Assembly: GCA_023428425.1 (NCBI GenBank)
Contig: JAEYYP010000169.1
Span: 1-20,051 of the forward strand
Direction: 5' to 3'
Origin: Pseudomonadota bacterium
GTDB lineage: Bacteria; Pseudomonadota; Alphaproteobacteria; Rhizobiales; Devosiaceae
DNA length: 20,051 bases
The notes below the pieces were generated by a model. That model was not told the DNA's origin and ran no database searches. It worked only from the letters and a program-made list of their open reading frames with translations. The position numbers were made by a program, and so were the translations under genes. Positions 7,202 through 15,883 of this stretch are shown in pieces (the first letter of the stretch is position 1; every line of letters begins with the position of its first letter).

Positions 7202-8395
7202 ATGACCGAAGTCACCATCGAGAGCCTGGGCCAGCACGGCGACGGGATTGCGCAGATTGCCGGCGAGCGGGTGTTCGTGCCCTTCACCCTGCCGGGGGAG
7301 CGGGTGGAGATTGCTCGCGAGGGCGAGCGGGGGACGCTGCTGCGCATCATCGCGCCGAGTGCCGAGCGGGCCGAGCCGATCAGCCCCTATTTCGGCGCCT
7401 GCGGCGGTTGTGCCCTGCAGCACATGAACCGCGAGACCTATGCCGCCTTCAAGCGCGAGCTGGTGGTGACGGCGCTGGCCCATGCGGGAATTGCGGCTGA
7501 CGTGGAGCCGCTGGTCGATGCGACGATGCCGGGGCGGCGGCGGGCGACGCTGCATGTGCGCAAGGCTGCCGCCGGGTACATGCGGGCGAAATCGCACGAG
7601 GTGCTCGATATCGACGCCTGCCCGATCCTCGTGCCGGTGCTGTCGAAACATGCGCCGCGCATCGCGCGAGCCCTGCAGCCGCTGGCTGGCGACGCCGACG
7701 TGAGCTTCACTGCCACCGATACCGGGCTCGACCTGTCGGTGCGCTCGGAGCGGAAGTTGCGTCCGGCGCAGCTCGCCGAGTTCGCGCAGGCCCAGAAGCT
7801 GGCGCGGCTGACCTTCAACGGCGACAGCGTCTACATGGCCCGTCCGCCTTCGGTGCGCATGGGCAAGGCGACGGTCGAACTGCCGCCCGGCAGCTTCCTC
7901 CAGGCCACCGAGGCCGCCGAGGCGACGCTGGCCCGGCTGGTTGTCGAGGGCGTCGGCAAGGCCAAGGCGGTGGCGGACCTGTTCTCCGGCGTCGGTCCCT
8001 TCGCGCTGCGGCTGGCCGAGACGGCGCGGGTCTATGCCGCCGACAGCGACAAGCCCGGCATCGCCGCCCTGGTCAAGGCCGTGAACCACACCCAGGGCCT
8101 GAAGCCGGTGGAGGCGAAGCCGCGGGACCTGTTCCGCGACCCGCTGGCGCCGATCGAACTCAACGCCTTTGACGCCGTGGTCTTCGACCCGCCACGGGCT
8201 GGCGCCGAACAACAGGCGAAGGAACTGGCGCGATCGAAGGTGAAGACCGTCGTCGCCGTGTCCTGCGAGCCCAAGACCTTCGCCCGCGACGCGGCGATCC
8301 TCATTGCCGGTGGCTACAAGCTGGAGCGCGTCGTGCCGGTCGACCAGTTCGCCTACTCGACCCATGTCGAATTGGTAGGAGTGTTTCGGCGGTGA
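7202..8395 (+). CDS. TrmA/RlmC/RlmD-type SAM-dependent RNA m5U methyltransferase
   Basis: The 397-aa protein has an N-terminal TRAM domain (about 1-55, beginning MTEVTIESLGQHGDGIA), an Fe-S-cluster insertion (C67, C70, C140) and a C-terminal Rossmann methyltransferase. The latter has the SAM motif DLFSGVGPF (about 259-267), FDPPRAG (about 328-334) and the nucleophile SCEP (Cys near 355). It should methylate a uridine C5 in rRNA or tRNA; which one cannot be read from the sequence. The family's Fe-S motif is Cx5CxxC...C, but the first position is Ser (S61, AGC) in ISPYFGACGGC. I chose the ATG at 7202 because the TRAM domain starts there. The only Shine-Dalgarno-like GGAG (7197-7200) is one base away, so initiation may rely on coupling to the upstream gene. 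Confidence 0.92.
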   Translation: MTEVTIESLGQHGDGIAQIAGERVFVPFTLPGERVEIAREGERGTLLRIIAPSAERAEPISPYFGACGGCALQHMNRETYAAFKRELVVTALAHAGIAADVEPLVDATMPGRRRATLHVRKAAAGYMRAKSHEVLDIDACPILVPVLSKHAPRIARALQPLAGDADVSFTATDTGLDLSVRSERKLRPAQLAEFAQAQKLARLTFNGDSVYMARPPSVRMGKATVELPPGSFLQATEAAEATLARLVVEGVGKAKAVADLFSGVGPFALRLAETARVYAADSDKPGIAALVKAVNHTQGLKPVEAKPRDLFRDPLAPIELNAFDAVVFDPPRAGAEQQAKELARSKVKTVVAVSCEPKTFARDAAILIAGGYKLERVVPVDQFAYSTHVELVGVFRR

Positions 8396-8412
8396 GCTTT
8401 AAGTGTGCGACT

Positions 8413-8553
8413 ACCCCTCATCCGGCTGCCGCCACCTTCTCCCACACGGGGAGAAGGCGATGGGGCCGCGACGTTGGTGTTGCTGAGGGAAAGCCGCTGA
8501 GTGTTCGCCTTCTCCCCGTGTGGGAGAAGGTGCCCGAAGGGCGGATGAGGGGT
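8413..8553. repeat. Large inverted-repeat intergenic element (RIME-like)
   Basis: Left arm 8413-8460 and right arm 8505-8553 are inverted copies. A 28-bp segment is perfectly matched (8433-8460 against 8505-8532), and the outer ends ACCCCTCATCCG (8413-8424) and CGGATGAGGGGT (8542-8553) also match. Each arm contains its own smaller dyad, CTTCTCC...GGAGAAG. The layout resembles the RIME-type mosaic elements of rhizobia. It fills most of the gap between the methyltransferase gene and selO and stops 11 bases before the selO ATG. Confidence 0.85.
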
Positions 8554-8564
8554 CTTTGCGCGCG

Positions 8565-9974
8565 ATGACGCAAGAGTTCAAACCCCGCACCACCCATGCC
8601 AAGCTAGGTGAAGGCTTCTTCGATGCGGTGCGGCCGGCGCAGTTCCCCGAGCACATCCTGCGCTATCGCAACCAGCGCGCCGCCGCCACGGTGGGGCTGG
8701 ACCTGCTGACCGACGAGCACTGGATTGCTCATTTCGGCCGCTTCGAGCCGCTGCCCGGATCGTTCGCGCAGCCATTGGCACTGCGCTATCACGGCCATCA
8801 ATTCCAGACCTACAATCCCGACCTCGGCGACGGCCGCGGCTTCCTCTTCGCCCAGCTCGAAGACCTGCGGGACGGCCGCCTGATGGATCTCGGCACCAAG
8901 GGCTCGGGCCGCACGCCATGGTCGCGCGGCGGCGACGGGCGACTGACGCTGAAGGGCGGCGTGCGCGAGGTGCTGGCGACCGCCATGCTGGAGGCGCTCG
9001 GCGTCAACACATCGAAATCGCTGAGCCTGATCGAAACCGGCGAGGAGCTGGAGCGCGGCGACGAACCCTCGCCGACACGCTCGTCGGTGCTGGTGCGGTT
9101 GAGCCATTCGCATGTCCGCATCGGCTCGTTCCAGCGCTTGAGCTACCTGCGCGAACCGGAGCGGCTGGCCGAACTGGTCGATCATTCGGTGAAGCACTAT
9201 TTTCCGGCGCTCTGGGCCGAGGGCGACAACGGCCGGGCCGCCAAGCTGCTCGGTGCCGCGAGCGAAGCGGTCGCCGAGACCGGCGCCAACTGGATCGCCG
9301 CCGGCTTCGTCCACGGCGTGCTCAACACCGACAATATCAACATCACCGGCGAGAGTTTCGACTACGGTCCATGGCGCTTCCTGCCGACCTACGACCCGGC
9401 CTTCACCGCCGCCTATTTCGACCAGAACGGCCTTTATGCCTTCGGCCGACAGCCCGACACGCTGGCCTGGAACCTGACGCGGCTCGCCGAAGTGCTGCTG
9501 CCGCTCGGCGACCATGCCGAACTCGAAGCCGCGCTCAACCGCTTCTGGCCGAAGTTCCAGCGCTCGGTATGGGGCGCGGTGCTCCGCCGACTTGGTCTGC
9601 AATCACTGGGGATAGAACGCGACGGCACGCTGGTGCAGGAGGTGTTCAACTTCCTCTACGAAACGCAGATGCCGTTCGAGCAGTTCTTCTTCGACTGGCG
9701 CGGCGGCGATGGCGGGCGCGCCATGCGGAGCCCGGCGGCGGACCACTACCGCGGCCCATCCTTCGAGGCCCTGTCGTACCTCCTGACCGAGCATCCGGCG
9801 GCGGCCGATGCCAATCTCGACCATCCGTACTTTGCCCGCGAAAGACCGCGCACCATGCTGATCGACGAGATGGAAGCCCTGTGGGCCCCAATCGCCGAAC
9901 GCGATGACTGGGCCCCGCTCCATACCGCTCTCGACGAAATCGAGGAGATGCGGCAGGCCTATTCGGCCGCCTGA
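8565..9974 (+). CDS. selO: Protein adenylyltransferase SelO (YdiU/UPF0061 family)
   Basis: The 469-aa pseudokinase-fold enzyme transfers AMP from ATP to Ser/Thr/Tyr of target proteins, a role linked to redox homeostasis in E. coli. Active-site segments are all visible: GDGRGFLFAQLED (88-100, R91), DLGTKGSGRTPWSRGGDGR (108-126; K112, D124, G125), VRLSHSHVRIGSF (177-189; R178, R185), HGVLNTDN (250-257; D256, N257) and FDYGP (265-269; D266). Length is near E. coli SelO (478 aa). There is no C-terminal Cys or selenocysteine; the protein ends in Ala. The ATG at 8565 is preceded by GAGGGG (8547-8552), which belongs to the inverted-repeat element. The last 16 bp overlap the convergent cyclase gene. 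Confidence 0.95.
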   Translation: MTQEFKPRTTHAKLGEGFFDAVRPAQFPEHILRYRNQRAAATVGLDLLTDEHWIAHFGRFEPLPGSFAQPLALRYHGHQFQTYNPDLGDGRGFLFAQLEDLRDGRLMDLGTKGSGRTPWSRGGDGRLTLKGGVREVLATAMLEALGVNTSKSLSLIETGEELERGDEPSPTRSSVLVRLSHSHVRIGSFQRLSYLREPERLAELVDHSVKHYFPALWAEGDNGRAAKLLGAASEAVAETGANWIAAGFVHGVLNTDNINITGESFDYGPWRFLPTYDPAFTAAYFDQNGLYAFGRQPDTLAWNLTRLAEVLLPLGDHAELEAALNRFWPKFQRSVWGAVLRRLGLQSLGIERDGTLVQEVFNFLYETQMPFEQFFFDWRGGDGGRAMRSPAADHYRGPSFEALSYLLTEHPAAADANLDHPYFARERPRTMLIDEMEALWAPIAERDDWAPLHTALDEIEEMRQAYSAA

Positions 9975-12106
9975 GCCACGCGGAAATCCGCAGCGCGGGC
10001 CGTGAGATGCTCGTAGAAGCCCGCGAGGCCCGGTTCGATCTGCAGTCCCAGCGCCGTGCACTCGACTATGGCGCCGCACGCATCGCGCCCCTCGCGCAGG
10101 GCGGCGAGTGCTTCGGAGTGGCTCTGGCGCAGCAGTCGGAAGGTGCCGGTCTCGGCCAGCGCCCTGTCGCCGACGAGGATGTGGATGGGTACCCGCCCGG
10201 CCTTGCCCTTGAGCGCCACCGCCCCAGCCTCCAGCATGGCAAAATCGGGCACGGCGCGGCGCAGGGGATCGGCGACGACGATATCGTAGCCCACCTCCTT
10301 GCAGCAGCCCTCTACCCGGCTCGCAACGTTCACCGTGTCGCCGAGTGCCGAGTAGTCGAAGCGCGTCTCGAGCCCCATGTTGCCCACCAGCGCCTCGCCG
10401 GTCGAGAGCCCGATGCCGATGCCGAGCCGGTCGATGCCGGCGCCTGCGGCCTTGAGCCCGAACGCGTCGGAGGCGTTGAGTTCGGCAAGTCGCCGCCGCA
10501 TGCCGAGGGCCGCTTCGAGCGACCGCTCCTCGTGCCCGGCGACATCCACCGGCGCGTTCCAGAACGCCATGATGGCGTCGCCGATGAACTTGTCGATCGT
10601 GCCGTACTTGCCGACGATCTCGGCCCCCAGCGCCCCGAACAGCGTGTTGAGGATGGCGAGGATCTGCTTGGGCTCCAGCGTCTCGCTGAGCGAGGTGAAG
10701 CCGCGCATGTCGGAGAACATCACGCTCACCTGCCGCATCTCGCCGCCGAGCTTCAGCCGGTCGCCGTTCTTCTCGATTTCGCTGAGCAGCGAGGGCGCGA
10801 CGTAGTAGCCGAAGGCGCGGCGGATCTGCTTTTTCTGGACGTCGGTCGTGAGGAAGCGGAGGAACACGAGGCCGAGATAGGTCAGCGTCAGTCCGATGAG
10901 CGGAAAGCTCGGGTCGAGCATGATCCCCTGGTTGACGAACAGCCACCAGGACAGGCCAACCGACCCGACCAGGGCGGCGAAGCCGGCTGCAAGCCCTGCC
11001 ACCGGCCCGAGCGCCAGCACGACCAGCACCAGCAGCATCCCCAGGACGAAGAACTCGACCCATTCGAGCCCCTGCACCCAGTCGGGTCGGGTGAGAAAGG
11101 TGCCCGACAGGATCTGCTCGATCGCCTGCGCATGGATGGTCACACCGGGCACATTGTCGCCGAGCGTGGTGGTGTGGAGATCGAGCAGGCCGGAGGCCGA
11201 CGTGCCGATGAGCACGATGTGGCCCTCGATCCGGTCGCGCAGCGCCCGATATTGCGGGCCGAGCAGGTCGCGCGCCGACACCGACATCGTCGGATCCGGG
11301 CGGCTGTAGTAGAGCCAAAGGTCGCCGCTCGAAGTCGTGGGGATGGTGATGTCGCCAACCCTCACCCCCTCGACATAGCCTTCCGCTGCCGTGTCGCCGA
11401 ACACCACCACGCCCGACAGCCCGAAGGCGATACGCAGCGATTCGAGCGACAGCGTCGGAAACAGGCTGGCGCCACTGGTCCAGACCATGGGCAGCCGCCG
11501 CACCGCGCTGGTCGATAGCTCGGTGTTGAGGCTGAGTGCCGCGAGCCCCGGAGCCGCATCCCGCAGCAGCGGCAGCGGCGCGGCGACGCCCGTGAGATAG
11601 GGAATGGCAGCACTCGGGTCGGGTCCCGAAATGGCGAAACCGCCCTTGGCCATGCCGGGCATGGGCCGCGCATCGGGCGTGCGGGAAAAGCCGAGAATGG
11701 ACGGTGTACGGCCGAGCGCCGCCGCGAAGCTCGCATCATGATCCGGCAGCGCCGCGGCATCGACTCCCGGCAGACTGGCTGCCAGGCGCTGCGGCGACAT
11801 GCGGTCAGGCTCCGGGAACAGGAAGTCGAAGCCGATGGCGGCGGCGCCGAGTTCGCCGAGGCGATCGGCCAGGCTCGCCAGTCGGTCACGTGGCCACGGC
11901 CATTGGCCCAGCTCGGCGAGCGAGGCTTCGTCGACGTCGACGACACGCACCGGCAGGTCGGCATCGGGTCGCGGGTGCAGCCGCTGGAAGAAGTCGAAGC
12001 CGATCTCGCGCGCCACCTGCACCGGGAACGGATCGCCGACGCGCAACGTAGTCAGCAGCACCACGATGGCCAGACCCACTAACGCAGGCAGCAACCGGCG
12101 GAGCAT
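9959..12106 (-). CDS. CHASE2-domain class III adenylate cyclase
   Basis: The 715-aa membrane cyclase has an N-terminal TM helix (about 6-21), a periplasmic CHASE2 sensor (about 28-335), two or three TM helices (about 348-418), a short linker and a class III cyclase domain (about 455-645). Catalytic residues are intact: metal-binding D466 in FSDMRGFT and D510 in FIGDAIMAFW; substrate-selecting K506 (GTIDKF) and D584 (RFDYSALGD); transition-state N593 and R597 (NVASR). Lys/Asp at the purine site indicates ATP, hence cAMP, rather than GTP. It starts 14 bp after the stop of the FecR-domain gene, so the two are almost certainly co-transcribed, with FecR first. The signal sensed by CHASE2 is unknown. 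The C-terminal tail of about 60 residues is helical and unassigned. Confidence 0.94.
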   Translation of the reverse strand: MLRRLLPALVGLAIVVLLTTLRVGDPFPVQVAREIGFDFFQRLHPRPDADLPVRVVDVDEASLAELGQWPWPRDRLASLADRLGELGAAAIGFDFLFPEPDRMSPQRLAASLPGVDAAALPDHDASFAAALGRTPSILGFSRTPDARPMPGMAKGGFAISGPDPSAAIPYLTGVAAPLPLLRDAAPGLAALSLNTELSTSAVRRLPMVWTSGASLFPTLSLESLRIAFGLSGVVVFGDTAAEGYVEGVRVGDITIPTTSSGDLWLYYSRPDPTMSVSARDLLGPQYRALRDRIEGHIVLIGTSASGLLDLHTTTLGDNVPGVTIHAQAIEQILSGTFLTRPDWVQGLEWVEFFVLGMLLVLVVLALGPVAGLAAGFAALVGSVGLSWWLFVNQGIMLDPSFPLIGLTLTYLGLVFLRFLTTDVQKKQIRRAFGYYVAPSLLSEIEKNGDRLKLGGEMRQVSVMFSDMRGFTSLSETLEPKQILAILNTLFGALGAEIVGKYGTIDKFIGDAIMAFWNAPVDVAGHEERSLEAALGMRRRLAELNASDAFGLKAAGAGIDRLGIGIGLSTGEALVGNMGLETRFDYSALGDTVNVASRVEGCCKEVGYDIVVADPLRRAVPDFAMLEAGAVALKGKAGRVPIHILVGDRALAETGTFRLLRQSHSEALAALREGRDACGAIVECTALGLQIEPGLAGFYEHLTARAADFRVAQAAE

Positions 12107-12120
12107 GCTCTCGGCCGCGC

Positions 12121-12885
12121 CTAATTCCGGTAGTTATACTTGTCGTCGAAATCGGGCTTGTCGTCCGACCTGACGAGACTTTCCTGGTCGTTCGTCACCA
12201 CCGGGCGATTGAAGCACTCGCGCGCCTGCGCGATGCGGAACTGGCCGAGCAGCGGCGCCTGGTTGTCGGCGTAGCGGAACATGCCGCGCATCTGGTTGCG
12301 CTCGGCATTGGCCATTTCGGTGGTGATGCCGAGGATCTGCGCCTCCGAGAGGTCGGCCATGCCGATCTCGCAGATATCGTCGACGGTGACGCACTGGCCC
12401 GCATAGTTACAGAGCACCACCGCGCCATGGTACAGCAGCAGCGACATGTGCCGGGAATCGCTGTTGAAGTCGAAGCTGGTACCGCGCACGCCGATGGTGC
12501 CCGTCGGCGTCTCGATCAGGTAGCGGTCCTTGCTGGCCCCGCCGGTGACGAAGCGGAAGGTCCCCGAGAGCGCATTGATCGCGAACTTGCCGCCCGAACC
12601 GTCGGCGCGCAGCAGGTAGTCCTCGATCAGCAGTGCCGAGTTGGGGCCGACCACCAGCTTGGTGTTGTCCGAGAACTTGATCTGCACCAGCCCGCGGGCG
12701 TCGGTGACCACCCTGTCGCCGATGAACACGTCAGAACCGACGATCAGCTCCTTGATGCCGTCTTTGGTTTCGGCGCGCGCATCCCTGTCGACGTCGAGCG
12801 CCTTGCCCGGGCCGGCGGCGAACGCCGGACCGGCACCGAGGCCGATTGCCAGCAGCAATGTGACGAGCAACCCCAATGCACGCAT
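12121..12885 (-). CDS. Secreted FecR-domain protein
   Basis: The 254-aa precursor has a clear signal peptide (MRALGLLVTLLLAIGLGAGP..., predicted cut after AFA, residue 23). A FecR domain follows (about 45-155): VGSDVFIGDRVVTDARGLVQIKFSDNTKLVVGPNS, then GTFRFVTG and IETPTGTIGVRGTSFDF, the last being the typical FecR signature. The rest (155-254) carries all four cysteines (159, 165, 172, 224), which could form disulfides. Unlike classical FecR anti-sigma regulators it has no internal TM helix, and there is no sigma-factor gene beside it. It is therefore not an iron-dicitrate regulator in the usual sense. The start at 12885 has GGAGG a few bases upstream on the minus strand. It is the first gene of a pair with the CHASE2 cyclase, which suggests a periplasmic partner or ligand role. 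Confidence 0.88.
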   Translation of the reverse strand: MRALGLLVTLLLAIGLGAGPAFAAGPGKALDVDRDARAETKDGIKELIVGSDVFIGDRVVTDARGLVQIKFSDNTKLVVGPNSALLIEDYLLRADGSGGKFAINALSGTFRFVTGGASKDRYLIETPTGTIGVRGTSFDFNSDSRHMSLLLYHGAVVLCNYAGQCVTVDDICEIGMADLSEAQILGITTEMANAERNQMRGMFRYADNQAPLLGQFRIAQARECFNRPVVTNDQESLVRSDDKPDFDDKYNYRN

Positions 12886-13107
12886 CGAAACCTCCACTCC
12901 AAAGACAGCCCCCCGCGACGTGGCGGAGACAGGCCTTCGGCGCGACCCCGTTGCCATAACGCCCATGAACAGCGGATGAATGAGGCCCACCGGCATCCAG
13001 CATATCGCAAAACTCAGGGCTTGCCTCATCACGCCTTGGCTGTAAGCATCGAGACTTCGGGGGAACGGTGCAGGGCACAAGGCGCCGATCACGAGGGACG
13101 AGACCGG

Positions 13108-13494
13108 ATGGTCGCACTATTTTTCCTGCTGTTCATCGGCCTGGAACTCAAGCACTACGTCGCCGACTACTTCATGCAGCCCGGCTGGATGCTGGCCGGA
13201 AAGGGCGATTTCCGCCAGGTCGGTGGCTATGCACATGCCGGTATCCACGCCGGCCTGAGCCTTGTCGTGCTGCTGGTCGCCGGCACGGCATGGCTGCCAC
13301 TCGTCGGCCTGGTGCTGGCCGAGTTCGTGGTGCACTACCTGCTCGACTACTCCAAGATCCACTATTCTAGGGGTGTGCATGTCGACACCCAGCCGCGCCG
13401 CTTCTGGACCCTGCACGGCGTCGACCAGATTACCCACCAGCTGACCTATGCAGCGATGATCTACGTCGTGCTCCTGAGCAAAGGCCTCGCCTGA
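13108..13494 (+). CDS. DUF3307 family membrane protein
   Basis: The 128-aa integral membrane protein has about four hydrophobic segments (roughly 2-14, 42-59, 61-79, 110-124). DUF3307 hallmarks are present: HYVADYFMQPGWM (H16, D20), HAGIHAGLS (H43, H47), EFVVHYLLDYSK (H76, D80) and a final HGVDQITHQLTY (D106, H110). Conserved His/Asp in membrane helices suggest a metal-dependent site, but the family's function is not known. The ATG at 13108 follows GAGGG at 13093-13097. It is divergent from the FecR gene (222 bp apart) and stands alone before hppA. Confidence 0.85.
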   Translation: MVALFFLLFIGLELKHYVADYFMQPGWMLAGKGDFRQVGGYAHAGIHAGLSLVVLLVAGTAWLPLVGLVLAEFVVHYLLDYSKIHYSRGVHVDTQPRRFWTLHGVDQITHQLTYAAMIYVVLLSKGLA

Positions 13495-13671
13495 CGCGAA
13501 TAGCGCGAGAAGCCCTGAAACCGCGTCGCAATTGGCGTTGACGGAATGTGACGATTTGGCACAACCTTGCTCCCACGCGTCGCCAGGGGGCGAGGAGGGG
13601 TGAGCGCGCTCGCGCGCCGCCGCAACTATGGAGCGTTCCCTGTCGGCCTCTAAACCGAGGGAACCAGTTCT

Positions 13672-15828
13672 ATGACTCTTTTGCTCTGGGCGATCGTCGT
13701 GTGCGGTCTGCTCTCCATTGTATACGGCGTGGTCACCACGCAAGGCCTGATGCGGGCCGATGCGGGGTCGGCCCGCATGCAGGAAATATCCGCCGCGGTG
13801 CGCGAAGGCGCCTCCGCCTACCTCCGCCGCCAGTACACCACCATCGGCATCGTCGGCGTCGTCATCTTCATTCTCGCCTTCATCCTGCTTGGCGCCTACG
13901 CCGCCATCGGCTTCCTGCTCGGCGCCGTGCTCTCGGGCGCGGCGGGCTTCATCGGCATGAACGTCTCGGTGCGCGCCAACGTGCGCGTCGCCCAGGCCGC
14001 CACCACGTCGCTCGCCAAGGGCCTCGACCTGAGCTTCAAGGCCGGCGCCATCACCGGGCTCCTGGTCGCAGGGCTCGGCCTCCTCGGCGTGACGCTCTAC
14101 TTCATCGTGCTCACCGAGTTCATGGGCATCGCACCCACCAGCCGCACCGTCATCGACTCGCTGGTGGCGCTGTCGTTCGGCGCCTCGCTGATCTCGATCT
14201 TCGCCCGTCTGGGCGGCGGCATCTTCACCAAGGGCCCCGACGTCGGCGGCGACATGGTGGGCAAGGTGGAAGCCGGCATCCCCGAGGATGATCCGCGCAA
14301 CCCCGCGACCATCGCCGACAACGTGGGCGACAATGTCGGCGATTGCGCCGGCATGGCGGCCGACCTGTTCGAAACCTACGTGGTGACTGCGGTCGCCACC
14401 ATGGTGCTGGCGGCCATCGTGCTGCCCGACGCCTTCAAGCTCGCCGGCATGGTGCTGCCGCTGGCCATCGGCGGCGCCTGCGTGCTGACCTCGATCGCCG
14501 GCACCTATTTCGTCAAGCTCGGCAGCGACAACCACATCATGAACGCCCTCTACAAGGGCCTCAACGCCACCGGCATCCTGTCGCTGATCGTGCTGTTGCC
14601 GGTTCTCGCCTGGACCTTCGGCGGGCTCGACGCCCAGCTCGGGCTCGAAGGCGGCAAGCAGTTCACCCCGTGGTCGCTCTTCTGGTGTGGCGTTGCCGGC
14701 CTCGTGATCACCGGGCTCATCATCGACATCACCGAATACAATCCCGCCACCAACACGCGGCCGGTGAACTCGATCGCCGAAGCTTCGGTGACCGGCCACG
14801 GCACCAACGTCATCCAGGGCCTCGCGGTCTCGCTGGAATCGACCGCCTTGCCCGCCATCGTCATCGTCGTCGGCATCATCGTCACCTACAACCTCGCCGG
14901 CCTGATCGGCATCGCCTTCGCCGTCACCACCATGTTGGCGCTGGCCGGCATGATCGTGGCGCTCGACGCCTTCGGCCCGGTCACCGACAATGCCGGCGGC
15001 ATCGCCGAAATGGCCGGCCTGCCCAAGGAAGTGCGCCACAACACCGACGCGCTCGACGCCGTCGGCAACACCACCAAGGCGGTCACCAAGGGCTACGCCA
15101 TCGGTTCGGCCGGCCTCGGCGCCCTGGTGCTGTTCGCCGCCTATACGCAGGACCTGAACTACTTCGCCGCCAACGCGCCGGAGGGCTCGATCTTCGCGGG
15201 CCTCGGCGCCCTGACCTTCTCGCTCGCCGACCCCTACGTGGTGGTGGGCCTGCTGTTCGGCGGCCTGCTGCCCTTCCTCTTCGGCGGCATGTCGATGACG
15301 GCCGTCGGCCGCGCCGCCATGAGCGTCGTGGTGGAAGTACGCCGGCAGTTCAAGGCCGACCCGGGCATCATGGCCGGCACGTCCAAGCCCGACTACGCCA
15401 AGGCGGTCGACATGCTGACCAAGGCGGCGATCAAGGAAATGATCGTACCGAGCTTGCTGCCGGTGCTCTCGCCGATCCTGGTGTTCGTCGCCATCAACTG
15501 GATCGCCGGCCCCGCCGCCGCCTTCTCGGCGCTGGGCGCGATGCTGATGGGCGTCATCGTCACCGGCCTCTTCGTCGCCATCTCGATGACGGCCGGCGGC
15601 GGCGCCTGGGACAACGCCAAGAAAAGCTTCGAGGACGGCTTCACCGACAGCCACGGCGTCAAGCACTACAAGGGCTCGGACGCCCACAAGGCCTCCGTCA
15701 CCGGCGACACCGTCGGCGACCCCTACAAGGACACCGCCGGCCCCGCCGTGAACCCGATGATCAAGATCACCAACATCGTGGCGCTACTGCTGCTGGCGGT
15801 GCTGGCCCACATGGGCGGCGTGGCGTGA
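13672..15828 (+). CDS. hppA: K+-insensitive membrane H+-translocating pyrophosphatase
   Basis: The 718-aa inner-membrane pump couples pyrophosphate hydrolysis to proton export, with about 16 TM helices. The substrate-binding motif DVGGDMVGKVEAGIPEDDPRN (190-210) and the DNVGDNVGDCAGM stretch (216-228) are intact, as is the C-terminal partner region GDTVGDPYKDTAGPAVNPMIK. The subtype position reads GNTTKAVTKG (465-474): K469 and T472 mark the K+-independent class, whereas K+-dependent enzymes have A and G/A there. Length fits rhizobial HppA. The ATG at 13672 has GAGGGAA at 13657-13663. A strong terminator follows, so the gene appears monocistronic. The 177-bp leader region contains a TTGACG at 13538 but no convincing -10. 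Confidence 0.97.
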   Translation: MTLLLWAIVVCGLLSIVYGVVTTQGLMRADAGSARMQEISAAVREGASAYLRRQYTTIGIVGVVIFILAFILLGAYAAIGFLLGAVLSGAAGFIGMNVSVRANVRVAQAATTSLAKGLDLSFKAGAITGLLVAGLGLLGVTLYFIVLTEFMGIAPTSRTVIDSLVALSFGASLISIFARLGGGIFTKGPDVGGDMVGKVEAGIPEDDPRNPATIADNVGDNVGDCAGMAADLFETYVVTAVATMVLAAIVLPDAFKLAGMVLPLAIGGACVLTSIAGTYFVKLGSDNHIMNALYKGLNATGILSLIVLLPVLAWTFGGLDAQLGLEGGKQFTPWSLFWCGVAGLVITGLIIDITEYNPATNTRPVNSIAEASVTGHGTNVIQGLAVSLESTALPAIVIVVGIIVTYNLAGLIGIAFAVTTMLALAGMIVALDAFGPVTDNAGGIAEMAGLPKEVRHNTDALDAVGNTTKAVTKGYAIGSAGLGALVLFAAYTQDLNYFAANAPEGSIFAGLGALTFSLADPYVVVGLLFGGLLPFLFGGMSMTAVGRAAMSVVVEVRRQFKADPGIMAGTSKPDYAKAVDMLTKAAIKEMIVPSLLPVLSPILVFVAINWIAGPAAAFSALGAMLMGVIVTGLFVAISMTAGGGAWDNAKKSFEDGFTDSHGVKHYKGSDAHKASVTGDTVGDPYKDTAGPAVNPMIKITNIVALLLLAVLAHMGGVA

Positions 15829-15853
15829 TCTGACACTGAGGTACGAATGAACG

Positions 15854-15880
15854 AGGCCCCGGAGCGATCCGGGGCCTTTG
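15854..15880 (+). terminator. Rho-independent terminator after hppA
   Basis: AGGCCCCGGA (15854-15863) and TCCGGGGCCT (15868-15877) form a perfect 10-bp stem with a GCGA loop, followed by a T-rich tail (TTTGTTGTT). It sits between the convergent ends of hppA and the antitoxin gene and reads best on the plus strand. Confidence 0.88.
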
Positions 15881-15883
15881 TTG

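Noticed and set aside
9915..9974. Possible C-terminal selenocysteine or Cys in SelO
   Set aside because: The C-terminus has no Cys and the TGA at 9972 is followed by no SelO-like sequence; bacterial SelO commonly lacks it.
10007..11518. 503-codon plus-strand frame across the cyclase gene
   Set aside because: It is antisense to the CHASE2 cyclase, has biased Arg/Ala/Glu/Gln composition and no domain similarity; a GC-rich shadow.
13558..13570. Sigma-54-like promoter (TGGCAC...TTGCT) upstream of hppA
   Set aside because: The GG and GC elements are separated by 9 bases, one short of the strict 10 required for sigma-54 promoters.
13117..15687. 856-codon open frame antisense to hppA and the DUF3307 gene
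   Set aside because: It is the mirror of two well-supported genes in GC-rich DNA, and its product is low-complexity (rich in His, Asp, Gly, Arg) with no recognisable family.
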